DNA of 13,020 nucleotides from Candidatus Sabulitectum sp. (GTDB taxonomy: Bacteria; Fermentibacterota; Fermentibacteria; Fermentibacterales; JCC-6), in contig JAOZLN010000006.1 of the NCBI GenBank assembly GCA_029934845.1, positions 1 through 13,020 of the forward strand, written 5' to 3'. The position numbers and the translations under genes were made by a program. Positions 6,833 through 13,020 of this stretch are shown here, piece by piece; position 1 is the stretch's first letter; every line of letters begins with the position of its first letter. The notes beneath the pieces were generated by a model, which saw nothing but the letters and a program-made list of their open reading frames with translations, had not been told where the DNA came from and searched no databases.

Positions 6833-8383
6833 ATGAGCTCAGCTGATAAAGCCAGCAAACTTAGAATGCTTCGGGAAGAAGCTCTTCTGGGTGGAGGCGA
6901 AAAAAGAATTGAAAAGCAGCATGCAAGAGGCAAACTCACCGCTCGCGAGAGGGTCGAGTTGCTACTTGATGAGGGCAGCTTTGAGGAATTTGACATGCTC
7001 AAAACCCATCGCTGTACCAATTTTGGTCTTGAAAAACAAAACTATCTCGGCGATGGTGTTGTAACAGGATACGGTACCATCGACGGCAGACTTGTTTATG
7101 TTTTCAGCCAGGACTTCACTGTGTTCGGGGGCTCCCTTTCCGAAACCTTTGCCGAGAAAATTCTCAAGGTAATGGATTTGGCTGCAATGAACGGTGCACC
7201 GCTCATCGGCCTGAATGATTCAGGTGGTGCCAGAATTCAGGAGGGCATAGAAAGTCTTGCAGGATACGGGGATATTTTCCTTAAGAATGTAATGTATTCC
7301 GGCGTAATTCCGCAGATATCAGCGGTTCTGGGACCCTGTGCCGGTGGTGCTGTTTACAGCCCTGCAATAACTGATTTTACCATAATGGTTGAAGATACCA
7401 GTTATATGTTTGTAACCGGACCGGAAGTTGTAAAGGCGGTAACCGGGGAAGATGTCACTAAGGAAGAACTTGGCGGCGCAAAAATTCATGGTGGCAGAAG
7501 CGGCGTGGCTCATCTGGTTTGCAAGACAGAGCAGGAAGCCCTTCAACTTATCAGAAAACTTATAAGCTATATTCCTCAAAACAACATGGAAGATCCTATC
7601 TCCATGCCTCCAACCGACCCTGTGGACAGAGTAGAGAACTGGCTTGATACCTTTATTCCAGACAACCCGAACAAACCTTACGACATGAGAAAAGTCATCG
7701 AGGGCATCATTGACCACGGTGAATTTCTTGAAGTACAAAGAATGTACGCACAGAACATCATCATCGGATTCGGCAGGATGAATGGTAAGTCTGTTGGTAT
7801 CATTGCCAATCAGCCGGCATATCTTGCCGGTGTTCTAGACAACGATGCTTCCATTAAAGCCGCAAGATTTGTTCGATTCTGCGATGCATTTAACATCTCA
7901 ATAGTAACACTTGTTGATGTTCCGGGATTCATGCCGGGAACCAAACAGGAGTACGGTGGAATTATCAGGAACGGAGCAAAGCTGCTCTATGCCTATGCTG
8001 AAGCCACAGTGCCGAAAGTGACTGTTATTACACGTAAAGCCTATGGTGGAGCATATGATGTGATGGCATCCAAACACCTCGGAGCAGACATTAACTTTGC
8101 CTGGCCAACTGCAGAGATCGCAGTGATGGGTCCCGACGGTGCTGTTAACATCATTTTTCGCAAAGAACTGAAAGCCGCAGCCGACCCTGTTGCCAGAAAG
8201 ACTGAACTTGTGGAAGAGTATCGTAAAAACTTCGCCAATCCTTACAATGCTGCAAATCGAGGCTATATCGATGATGTAATTCTTCCATCCAATACGCGAT
8301 TCCGCATCATTAAAAGCCTTGAAATGCTTCAGTCAAAACGGCAGGATGTTCCTGCTAAAAAACACGGAAATATCCCTTTGTAA
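6833..8383 (+). CDS. mmdA: Methylmalonyl-CoA decarboxylase alpha / carboxyltransferase subunit
   Basis: A 516-residue carboxyltransferase of the MmdA/PccB family. It moves the carboxyl group between (S)-methylmalonyl-CoA and biotin on the carrier protein. It has two crotonase-like halves: the acyl-CoA side DSGGARIQEG (129-138) and GPCAGGAVYSP (167-177), and the biotin side with KAYGGAYDVM (402-411), providing the paired oxyanion holes. The C-terminus KKHGNIPL is the family ending. AGGGAA lies just before the ATG. PccB of propionyl-CoA carboxylase has the same fold, so direction comes from context: OadG-like, biotin carrier and sodium-pump beta genes follow immediately and no biotin carboxylase is present, favouring decarboxylation to propionyl-CoA. 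Its stop overlaps the next start (TAATG). Confidence 0.95.
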   Translation: MSSADKASKLRMLREEALLGGGEKRIEKQHARGKLTARERVELLLDEGSFEEFDMLKTHRCTNFGLEKQNYLGDGVVTGYGTIDGRLVYVFSQDFTVFGGSLSETFAEKILKVMDLAAMNGAPLIGLNDSGGARIQEGIESLAGYGDIFLKNVMYSGVIPQISAVLGPCAGGAVYSPAITDFTIMVEDTSYMFVTGPEVVKAVTGEDVTKEELGGAKIHGGRSGVAHLVCKTEQEALQLIRKLISYIPQNNMEDPISMPPTDPVDRVENWLDTFIPDNPNKPYDMRKVIEGIIDHGEFLEVQRMYAQNIIIGFGRMNGKSVGIIANQPAYLAGVLDNDASIKAARFVRFCDAFNISIVTLVDVPGFMPGTKQEYGGIIRNGAKLLYAYAEATVPKVTVITRKAYGGAYDVMASKHLGADINFAWPTAEIAVMGPDGAVNIIFRKELKAAADPVARKTELVEEYRKNFANPYNAANRGYIDDVILPSNTRFRIIKSLEMLQSKRQDVPAKKHGNIPL

Positions 8384-8784
8384 TGGCAGTTGCAACACTA
8401 ATTCAAGCTGTGATGTCCTCCACTCCGGATCAGCACATGATCAACATTGCTATCAGACTGTCTCTGATCGGAATGAGTACAGTGTTTATTGGCCTTGTTG
8501 TTCTTTCCCTGTCTTTGCCTCTAATAAAAAGGATGGCTGAGGGCAGAAAAAGGAAGACGGTTGCAGAAGAAAACGCAGATACCGGAGTAGACGGGCTTAC
8601 AAGCCAGCAGATTGCTGCAATCACAGCGGCTATTCACGCTCATTTTTTGAGAATTAACCAGATGGAAGACATGAAACTTACATGGGAGATGTACGAAAAA
8701 CCCTACTCTCCATGGAGACTGGCAGGAAGATCAAAGGTACTTACTGATCAAACCGCATTCAGACAAAGGAACAGGAGCAGGTAA
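8383..8784 (+). CDS. OadG-like membrane subunit (gamma/delta) of the Na+-pumping decarboxylase
   Basis: A 133-residue small membrane subunit. One hydrophobic helix spans about 22-48 (RLSLIGMSTVFIGLVVLSLS), followed by a basic segment KRMAEGRKRK that should face the cytosol, an acidic linker and a C-terminal soluble part. The latter includes QQIAAITAAIHAHFL (75-89) and PYSPWRLAGR (107-116), seen in longer OadG/MmdD relatives. In characterised decarboxylases this subunit bridges the carboxyltransferase to the membrane beta subunit. No good ribosome-binding site precedes it; the TAATG overlap with mmdA suggests translational coupling. Identification relies on family pattern plus position between mmdA and the biotin carrier. 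Confidence 0.85.
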   Translation: MAVATLIQAVMSSTPDQHMINIAIRLSLIGMSTVFIGLVVLSLSLPLIKRMAEGRKRKTVAEENADTGVDGLTSQQIAAITAAIHAHFLRINQMEDMKLTWEMYEKPYSPWRLAGRSKVLTDQTAFRQRNRSR

Positions 8785-9221
8785 TGCCCGAGTACAAGAT
8801 AACCATAGATGACAAGTCTTACTCGGTTAACATCGGCCGAATAGAAGATGACAGCGTAGAAGTTACTCTGGATGATCACACCTATACAGTTGGTGTTGAA
8901 TTTCCAGGAAATAAATCACAGAAGACTCCAAAATTAACCAGGCGACGCGCTGTGCCTGACGCTTCAGCCGCCCCGGACAAAACCTCTGCCCCGGGAATGA
9001 CTTCCGGAATAGGAAAAATTCTTGCTCCTCTTCCCGGAGCGATTCTTAAAGTTCTTGTTGCAGTGGGCGATCAGGTTACCGAGGGTCAGACTGTGGCCAT
9101 AATGGAAGCAATGAAAATGGAAAACGAGATTGAAGCCCCTGTAAACGGTAAAGTCTCAGTAATTGCTGTGAAGGAGGGCGACACCATTCTGGAAAATGCC
9201 CTTATCATGAGTATAGGTTAG
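8784..9221 (+). CDS. mmdC: Biotin carboxyl carrier subunit
   Basis: A 145-residue biotinyl protein that shuttles CO2 from the MmdA site to the membrane beta subunit. The N-terminal part (1-42) is the small beta-rich segment typical of OadA/MmdC carriers (YKITIDDKSYSV). Residues 43-75 are a Pro/Ala/Arg-containing flexible linker. Residues 76-145 form the biotinyl domain with EAMKMENE, in which K111 is the biotinylated lysine, and the matching GKVSVIAVKEGD hairpin. AGGAG (8773-8777) lies 6 bases before the ATG, which overlaps the previous stop as TAATG. A biotin-protein ligase encoded elsewhere is required. Confidence 0.95.
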   Translation: MPEYKITIDDKSYSVNIGRIEDDSVEVTLDDHTYTVGVEFPGNKSQKTPKLTRRRAVPDASAAPDKTSAPGMTSGIGKILAPLPGAILKVLVAVGDQVTEGQTVAIMEAMKMENEIEAPVNGKVSVIAVKEGDTILENALIMSIG

Positions 9222-9232
9222 GGGGAAGCTGA

Positions 9233-10444
9233 ATGACATTAGCTACCCGGCTTCTAACAGCACTCACAGCAAACTCGGGAGAGCTGAATATCAACGATAT
9301 CAGCTTTGCCAGCTATCTGGGCGATTCAGGTTTTGGTCAGCTGGAATACGGTAACTTGATCATGATAGTTATGGGAATTGTTATGATCTATCTTGCCATC
9401 AAGAAAGATTATGAGCCTCTGCTTCTTATCCCCATCGGGTTTGGAATTATCGCCGGTAACATGCCCTACAACCCGGATCTGATCCCTATCGGATACCTGG
9501 ACACTCTGGGAGGACAGCAGTCTGTTTTCAAGATGTTCTACTTCGGTGTCTCCAGTGGTCTTTTCCCTCCCCTGATCTTCCTGGGAATCGGTGCTATGAC
9601 AGACTTCAGCGCCCTGCTCTCCAACCCCAAACTTCTTCTTCTTGGTGCAGCAGCCCAGATTGGTATCTTTATCACTCTGCTGGGTTCTATCCTGCTTGGA
9701 TTCAATCTGCAGGAAGCTGCAGCAATAGGAATCATTGGTGGTGCCGATGGCCCTACTGCTATCTTCGTTGCAAGCCAGATGGCCCCGCACCTGCTTGGCG
9801 CCATAGCAATTGCTGCATACTCTTACATGGGTCTGGTGCCTGTTATACAACCTCCGATAATGCGGCTTCTCACCACCGACGAAGAACGCAGACGCAAGAT
9901 GAAACCCACCAGGCATGTATCACAAACTGAAAAAATACTGTTCCCTATTATCGCTTTCTTTATTACCGCCTTCATAGCCCCGGGAGCAATTACCCTTCTT
10001 GGAATGCTATTCTTCGGTAACCTTCTTAAGGAAAGTGGAGTTACAAAGAGGCTTGCGGACAGTGCCCAGGGCTCCTTGAATAACATCGTTGTTATTCTTC
10101 TGGGGTTCAGTGTTGGTACCAGCACCCAGGCCAGATACTTCCTTACCACGGATTCCATAAAGATCTTTGTTCTGGGAGCTCTCAGTTTTGCCATTGCAAC
10201 CGCTGGAGGCTTGCTGTTCGCTAAATTCATGAACTTGTTCCTGAAAGGCGATAACAAACTGAATCCTCTTGTTGGAGCAGCAGGTGTCAGTGCAGTTCCC
10301 GATTCCGCTCGAGTGGTAGAAGTTGAAGGCCGCAAATACGACAAGAGCAATCACCTTTTGATGCATGCCATGGCTCCAAATGTGGCAGGTGTTATCGGCA
10401 GTGCAATTGCTGCTGGTGTACTTCTCAGTATGGTACCTCACTAA
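9233..10444 (+). CDS. mmdB: Na+-transporting methylmalonyl-CoA decarboxylase beta subunit
   Basis: A 403-residue polytopic membrane protein of the OadB/MmdB/GcdB family. It decarboxylates carboxybiotin and exports Na+. Residues known to be essential in Klebsiella OadB are all present: D172 in GGADGP (D203 there), Y198 (Y229), N344 (N373), S353 (S382) and R360 (R389). The spacing offsets are constant within each half, which supports the alignment. Hydrophobic helices begin near 42, with a cytosolic loop at 214-232 (DEERRRKMKP). A good GGGGG ribosome-binding site (9221-9225) sits 7 bases before the ATG, as expected for a highly made membrane subunit. The stop overlaps the next gene as TAATG. 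Confidence 0.96.
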   Translation: MTLATRLLTALTANSGELNINDISFASYLGDSGFGQLEYGNLIMIVMGIVMIYLAIKKDYEPLLLIPIGFGIIAGNMPYNPDLIPIGYLDTLGGQQSVFKMFYFGVSSGLFPPLIFLGIGAMTDFSALLSNPKLLLLGAAAQIGIFITLLGSILLGFNLQEAAAIGIIGGADGPTAIFVASQMAPHLLGAIAIAAYSYMGLVPVIQPPIMRLLTTDEERRRKMKPTRHVSQTEKILFPIIAFFITAFIAPGAITLLGMLFFGNLLKESGVTKRLADSAQGSLNNIVVILLGFSVGTSTQARYFLTTDSIKIFVLGALSFAIATAGGLLFAKFMNLFLKGDNKLNPLVGAAGVSAVPDSARVVEVEGRKYDKSNHLLMHAMAPNVAGVIGSAIAAGVLLSMVPH

Positions 10445-11427
10445 TGGCCGGCCAATTTGATTACCTCGTAACAGGTGGAGCCGGTTTTATCGGCTCCCAC
10501 CTGTGCGAACGGCTGATATCAGAAGGCAGGTCGGTTTGTGTTCTTGATGATCTTTCAACGGGAAGCCTTAAGAACCTAAAGAAACTGCTTGCCTCCAGCC
10601 GTTTCAAATTCATTGAAGGTTCGGTACTGTCTGTTGAAACAGTAAGCAGATCTGTGGATATGTGTAATGAGGTTATCCATCTCGCAGCAGCTGTGGGCGT
10701 GGAAAATGTAATAAACAAGCCTGTTGAAACCATTGAAACCAATGTAAGCGGTACCGAAAATATTCTCAGGGCAGCGCGGAAGAACAACACCAAAGTTTTC
10801 ATAGCCTCTACCAGTGAAGTTTATGGAAAAAGCTGGAAGGTTCCATTCAAAGAAGATGGAGACATCGTTCTGGGACCCACCTCAAGAAACAGATGGAGCT
10901 ACGCCTGTTCAAAAGCTCTTGACGAATTTCTGGCTCTTGCCTACAACAATTCCTACGGGCTTCCTGTTGTTATCGGCAGATTCTTTAACACAGTCGGGAC
11001 CAGACAATCCGGCAGATACGGAATGGTCCTTCCGCGATTTATCAACCAGGCACTCACCGGAAAACCAATTACCGTATTCGGCAATGGTACACAGACAAGG
11101 TGCTTCAGCCTGGTTTCAGAAGTGGTAAACTGTGTTCTTGCTCTTATGGATACCCCTGAAGCAATTGGCAAAGTAGTAAACATCGGCTCTACAGAAGAAA
11201 TAACAATTCTTGAGCTTGCCCGAAGAGTAAGAGAGATCTCAGGATCTGAATCAGAGATAGTTATTGTACCATACGAAGAAGCATATCCCGCAGGTTTCGA
11301 GGATATGCAGCGAAGAGTACCTGATGTAGCCAGACTTGTAGGTCTGACTGGTGTCCGCCCTGAAGCTGGTACAACTTCCATCATCAGAAAAATAATTGAA
11401 TACGGTATTCCTGAAGGAACTCTGTGA
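10444..11427 (+). CDS. NAD-dependent sugar-nucleotide epimerase/dehydratase
   Basis: A 327-residue extended short-chain dehydrogenase of the UDP-sugar epimerase/UDP-glucuronate decarboxylase group, probably making a precursor for surface polysaccharide. It has the NAD motif GGAGFIG (11-17), D35-D36 binding the adenine ribose, a STSEVYG strand (122-128) and the catalytic pair Y153...K157 in SYACSK. The GRFFNTVGTRQSGRYG segment (178-193) is typical of a subgroup whose members carry varied annotations, so substrate is not assigned. Where many relatives read RDFV it has RCFSLV (219-224). It lacks a visible ribosome-binding site and shares TAATG with mmdB, so it depends on read-through translation. 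It has no evident link to methylmalonyl-CoA metabolism. Confidence 0.9.
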   Translation: MAGQFDYLVTGGAGFIGSHLCERLISEGRSVCVLDDLSTGSLKNLKKLLASSRFKFIEGSVLSVETVSRSVDMCNEVIHLAAAVGVENVINKPVETIETNVSGTENILRAARKNNTKVFIASTSEVYGKSWKVPFKEDGDIVLGPTSRNRWSYACSKALDEFLALAYNNSYGLPVVIGRFFNTVGTRQSGRYGMVLPRFINQALTGKPITVFGNGTQTRCFSLVSEVVNCVLALMDTPEAIGKVVNIGSTEEITILELARRVREISGSESEIVIVPYEEAYPAGFEDMQRRVPDVARLVGLTGVRPEAGTTSIIRKIIEYGIPEGTL

Positions 11428-12209
11428 TCCATCCGATAACCAGCAGAGGCAACAGTCGCATAAAACTGGCCGTTGCGCTGGAAAGACCTTCTTACTGCCG
11501 AAAAAGAAACAGGTTTCTCATGGAGGGACCTAAATTCGTGCGCGATCACCTTTCGCGCGGCGGATTAATTGATTTTGTCGTGCTAAGCCAGCAGGCATCT
11601 AGCGAGGCAGCAGTTGTTGCAAAAATGGCCGACAGCACCGGACACAGCGTGATTCTGGTGCCAGATGATATTTACGCTGAAATTTCTAACACAGACACGC
11701 CACAGGGCATTACTGCAATCTGCCAGACTCCAGAATATTCCACAGAAGATTTGTTTACTGGAAGAACCGTTCTGGTTCTTGACAAAGTGACAGATCCGGG
11801 GAACGCAGGCACAGCTATTCGTTCCGCTTCCGCTTTTGGCTGCGCAGGAGTGATCTTTCTAAAAGGAAGCGTCTTCCCATGGAGCCCGAAAGTTACCAGA
11901 TCAGCTGCTGGTCATAACTCTGCAATACCTATCTGTGAAGTGACCGATCTGAAAGAGATACAGGCAAAACACACCGATTACAGCTTCCTGGGCGCCAGAA
12001 GTGATGGCAAACCCATGACGAAGCTTTTCAATGATCTGGTAAAACCGGCATGCATCATAATAGGTTCTGAAGCCCACGGACTTTCGCAAACATCAGAATC
12101 ACTTATCTCAGACGCAGTCTCCATTCCAATGGTGAAAGATGTGGAATCCCTCAACGCCGGAGTCAGTGCATCAATTCTTCTATCTCTTTTGTTCAGAAAG
12201 AATTCTTGA
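11424..12209 (+). CDS. SpoU/TrmH-family RNA 2'-O-methyltransferase
   Basis: A 261-residue SPOUT enzyme that methylates a ribose 2'-OH in tRNA or rRNA using S-adenosylmethionine. An N-terminal RNA-binding domain (1-100; EGPKFVRDHL) precedes the trefoil-knot domain with motif 1 TDPGNAGTAIRSA (123-135, including N127 and R133), motif 2 IIGSEAHGL (212-220, E216) and motif 3 IPMVKDVESLNAGVSAS (234-250), where most relatives have NVAVA; the SLN core is intact. The target nucleotide cannot be deduced. It starts with GTG at 11424, overlapping the previous stop as GTGA, and AAGGA lies 5 bases upstream. The 3' end overlaps the convergent minus-strand gene by 17 bases, and I see no terminator after it. 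Confidence 0.92.
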   Translation: MIHPITSRGNSRIKLAVALERPSYCRKRNRFLMEGPKFVRDHLSRGGLIDFVVLSQQASSEAAVVAKMADSTGHSVILVPDDIYAEISNTDTPQGITAICQTPEYSTEDLFTGRTVLVLDKVTDPGNAGTAIRSASAFGCAGVIFLKGSVFPWSPKVTRSAAGHNSAIPICEVTDLKEIQAKHTDYSFLGARSDGKPMTKLFNDLVKPACIIIGSEAHGLSQTSESLISDAVSIPMVKDVESLNAGVSASILLSLLFRKNS

Positions 12210-12819
12210 TCGCCCCGAAAGTTTGTGCTTCCAGAGCCTGAGTGGTTACAAACAAAAGGTTGGGAACCACTGTTGTAAGATATCCGGATGTGGAATCAGG
12301 TGAATACCCAACAAGAGCACTGTTGCCTACATCTTCCCAGTTCATGGAATAAATTCTGCTGTCGGGCGGGTCAATAGGCCCATCCCACGACAACTCGTAC
12401 AGAAGAGTGGATGACCCGTCGTAAGAAAATATCTCACTGAATTCGAACATGATCCACTGACCGCCAGTTACATTTGTAAGATCCACCTGAGGATCATAAA
12501 ACACCTGAGCGGGAGCCGAGCTCCAATTCACATCAAATTTCATTGTAAGTTCATCAAGCTCGGTATACCCAAGAGAGATAGTTAACTCCTGGTATGAACC
12601 TGTTTTTTCTGAATACTCTGAAGGCATGATCCCCATGGCAGTTATCTCTACCGGAATTCCGCCCATGTTTTCAGCCGTTACCATCACCTGATGGCGTCTT
12701 GCATCACCGTTTCAATGACAGAATGGATTAAGAGACTCAAATTCAGGAGTTCCTATCTCAATCTCCCCTGCAACAGCAAGGCTGCTCAGCAGAACTGATA
12801 CCACTATAATTTTATTCAT
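12193..12819 (-). pseudogene. Exported hypothetical protein interrupted by one in-frame UGA
   Basis: From the ATG at 12819, preceded by GGAG, the frame encodes a signal peptide (MNKIIVVSVLLSSLAVAG) and continues EIEIGTPEFESLNPFCH to a UGA at 12712-12714 (codon 36). The same frame then stays open for 172 more codons to 12193. Downstream residues (HQVMVTAENMGG near the start; GQWIMFEFSE and LLYELSWDGP later) resemble beta-rich exported proteins of uncharacterised function known from candidate phyla. A shorter start at GTG 12687 would lack a signal peptide and has no convincing ribosome-binding site. The simplest readings are a TGG-to-TGA nonsense change or a sequence error; Trp fits the context. 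UGA is a normal stop in three other genes here. Function is not recognised. Confidence 0.7.
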
Positions 12820-12853
12820 CTATTTTCTCCAATTCGTGAAATTGCCTGCTTAT

Positions 12854-12882
12854 AACATAAGACGAGTAACGCTGTTCGTCAC
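12854..12882 (-). promoter_or_regulatory. Possible promoter and operator of the exported-protein gene
   Basis: Read on the minus strand, GTGACG (complement of 12877-12882), 17 bases and TATGTT (complement of 12854-12859) form a weak sigma70-like pair, each matching 4 of 6 positions. An inverted repeat GACGA (12861-12865)/TCGTC (12876-12880) lies in the spacer, touching the -35. Supported by pattern only. Confidence 0.25.
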
Positions 12883-13020
12883 TGCCGGGTGGAACCAGCA
12901 GATTCATAAGTAATCGCTCTTGGACAGGATAACCATGTGGTTGCTTTTGGTTCCATTGAGAAGAAAGAAAAGACCCTGGACTCCAACACAGAAAGTCATG
13001 ATAAGCACGCTTCCCCCCCC
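12883..13020. other. Edge region with no supported gene, ending in a C run
   Basis: No start codon with a ribosome-binding site is visible. A minus-strand frame is open from the edge to a TGA near 12904 and a plus-strand frame is open from about 12913 to the edge; neither yields a recognisable protein. The final eight bases are all C, which may be a sequencing or assembly artefact at a contig end. Confidence 0.5.

Noticed and set aside
6833..9221. Propionyl-CoA carboxylase interpretation of the carboxyltransferase and carrier genes
   Set aside because: MmdA and PccB are hard to separate by sequence, but the sodium-pump beta and OadG-like genes are adjacent and no biotin carboxylase is present.
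9326..10441. Several overlapping minus-strand open frames opposite mmdB
   Set aside because: The plus strand encodes an unmistakable OadB-family protein with all key residues; the opposite frames give low-complexity, unrecognisable proteins.
12241..12271. Inverted repeat AGTGGTT/AACCACT as a terminator for the methyltransferase gene
   Set aside because: The loop is 17 bases, there is no T run after it, and it lies within the coding frame of the minus-strand gene.
12689..12714. Selenocysteine insertion signal after the in-frame UGA
   Set aside because: Only a 5-bp stem with an 8-base loop is present, without the features of bacterial SECIS elements; Trp loss or sequence error is simpler.
12883..13020. 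Edge open frames on both strands as partial genes
   Set aside because: They are under 40 codons, lack starts or recognisable sequence, and end in a C homopolymer that may be artefactual.
1..13020. CRISPR arrays, tRNA or rRNA genes, insertion sequences, attachment sites
   Set aside because: No regularly spaced repeats, clover-leaf or rRNA-like segments, transposase genes or terminal inverted repeats were seen by eye.

Overview
The window reads as chromosomal DNA of an uncultured, anaerobic, Gram-negative-type bacterium. The evidence is a lipoprotein with a lipobox, Sec-exported proteins, Shine-Dalgarno-led genes and a membrane-bound sodium-pump decarboxylase. UAA, UAG and UGA all serve as ordinary stops. 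One exported protein resembles families common in FCB-related candidate phyla such as Fermentibacteria/Aegiribacteria; that placement is recollection of sequence style and is weak. G+C looks moderate by eye. The right edge ends in a C homopolymer and the left edge cuts a gene whose first in-window codon is a stop, so both edges may be contig ends.

Left part (1-4890). A hybrid sensor histidine kinase (GAF end, HisKA, HATPase, two receivers, HPt), truncated at the left edge, converges on a thioredoxin-like lipoprotein across a hairpin that could terminate both genes. Divergent from the lipoprotein is a Nudix hydrolase (start moved to 2815), which ends at a clear terminator. On the minus strand follow a divergent ribose-phosphate pyrophosphokinase and, upstream of it in the same apparent operon, a small exported protein resembling YbjN.

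Centre and right (5052-12209). Nine plus-strand genes form one tight operon behind a good sigma70-type promoter. They are the methylmalonyl-CoA mutase B12-binding subunit, the MeaB/ArgK GTPase, methylmalonyl-CoA epimerase, the carboxyltransferase subunit MmdA, an OadG-like membrane subunit, a biotin carrier, the sodium-pump beta subunit, a sugar-nucleotide epimerase and a SpoU/TrmH RNA methyltransferase. Many junctions overlap (TAATG three times, one 14-base overlap, one GTGA). The first seven genes make a coherent route: succinyl-CoA to (R)- then (S)-methylmalonyl-CoA, then biotin-dependent decarboxylation to propionyl-CoA coupled to Na+ export. No biotin carboxylase is present, which favours decarboxylase over propionyl-CoA carboxylase. 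The mutase catalytic chain is also absent and must be elsewhere.

Right edge (12193-12819, minus). An exported protein gene has a good ribosome-binding site and signal peptide but carries one in-frame UGA at codon 36. Its 3' end overlaps the methyltransferase gene by 17 bases. I see no wholly novel system. The best leads are the interrupted exported protein, the altered PRPP-binding loop of the Prs-like protein, and the coupling of cell-envelope and RNA-modification genes to the sodium-pump operon.
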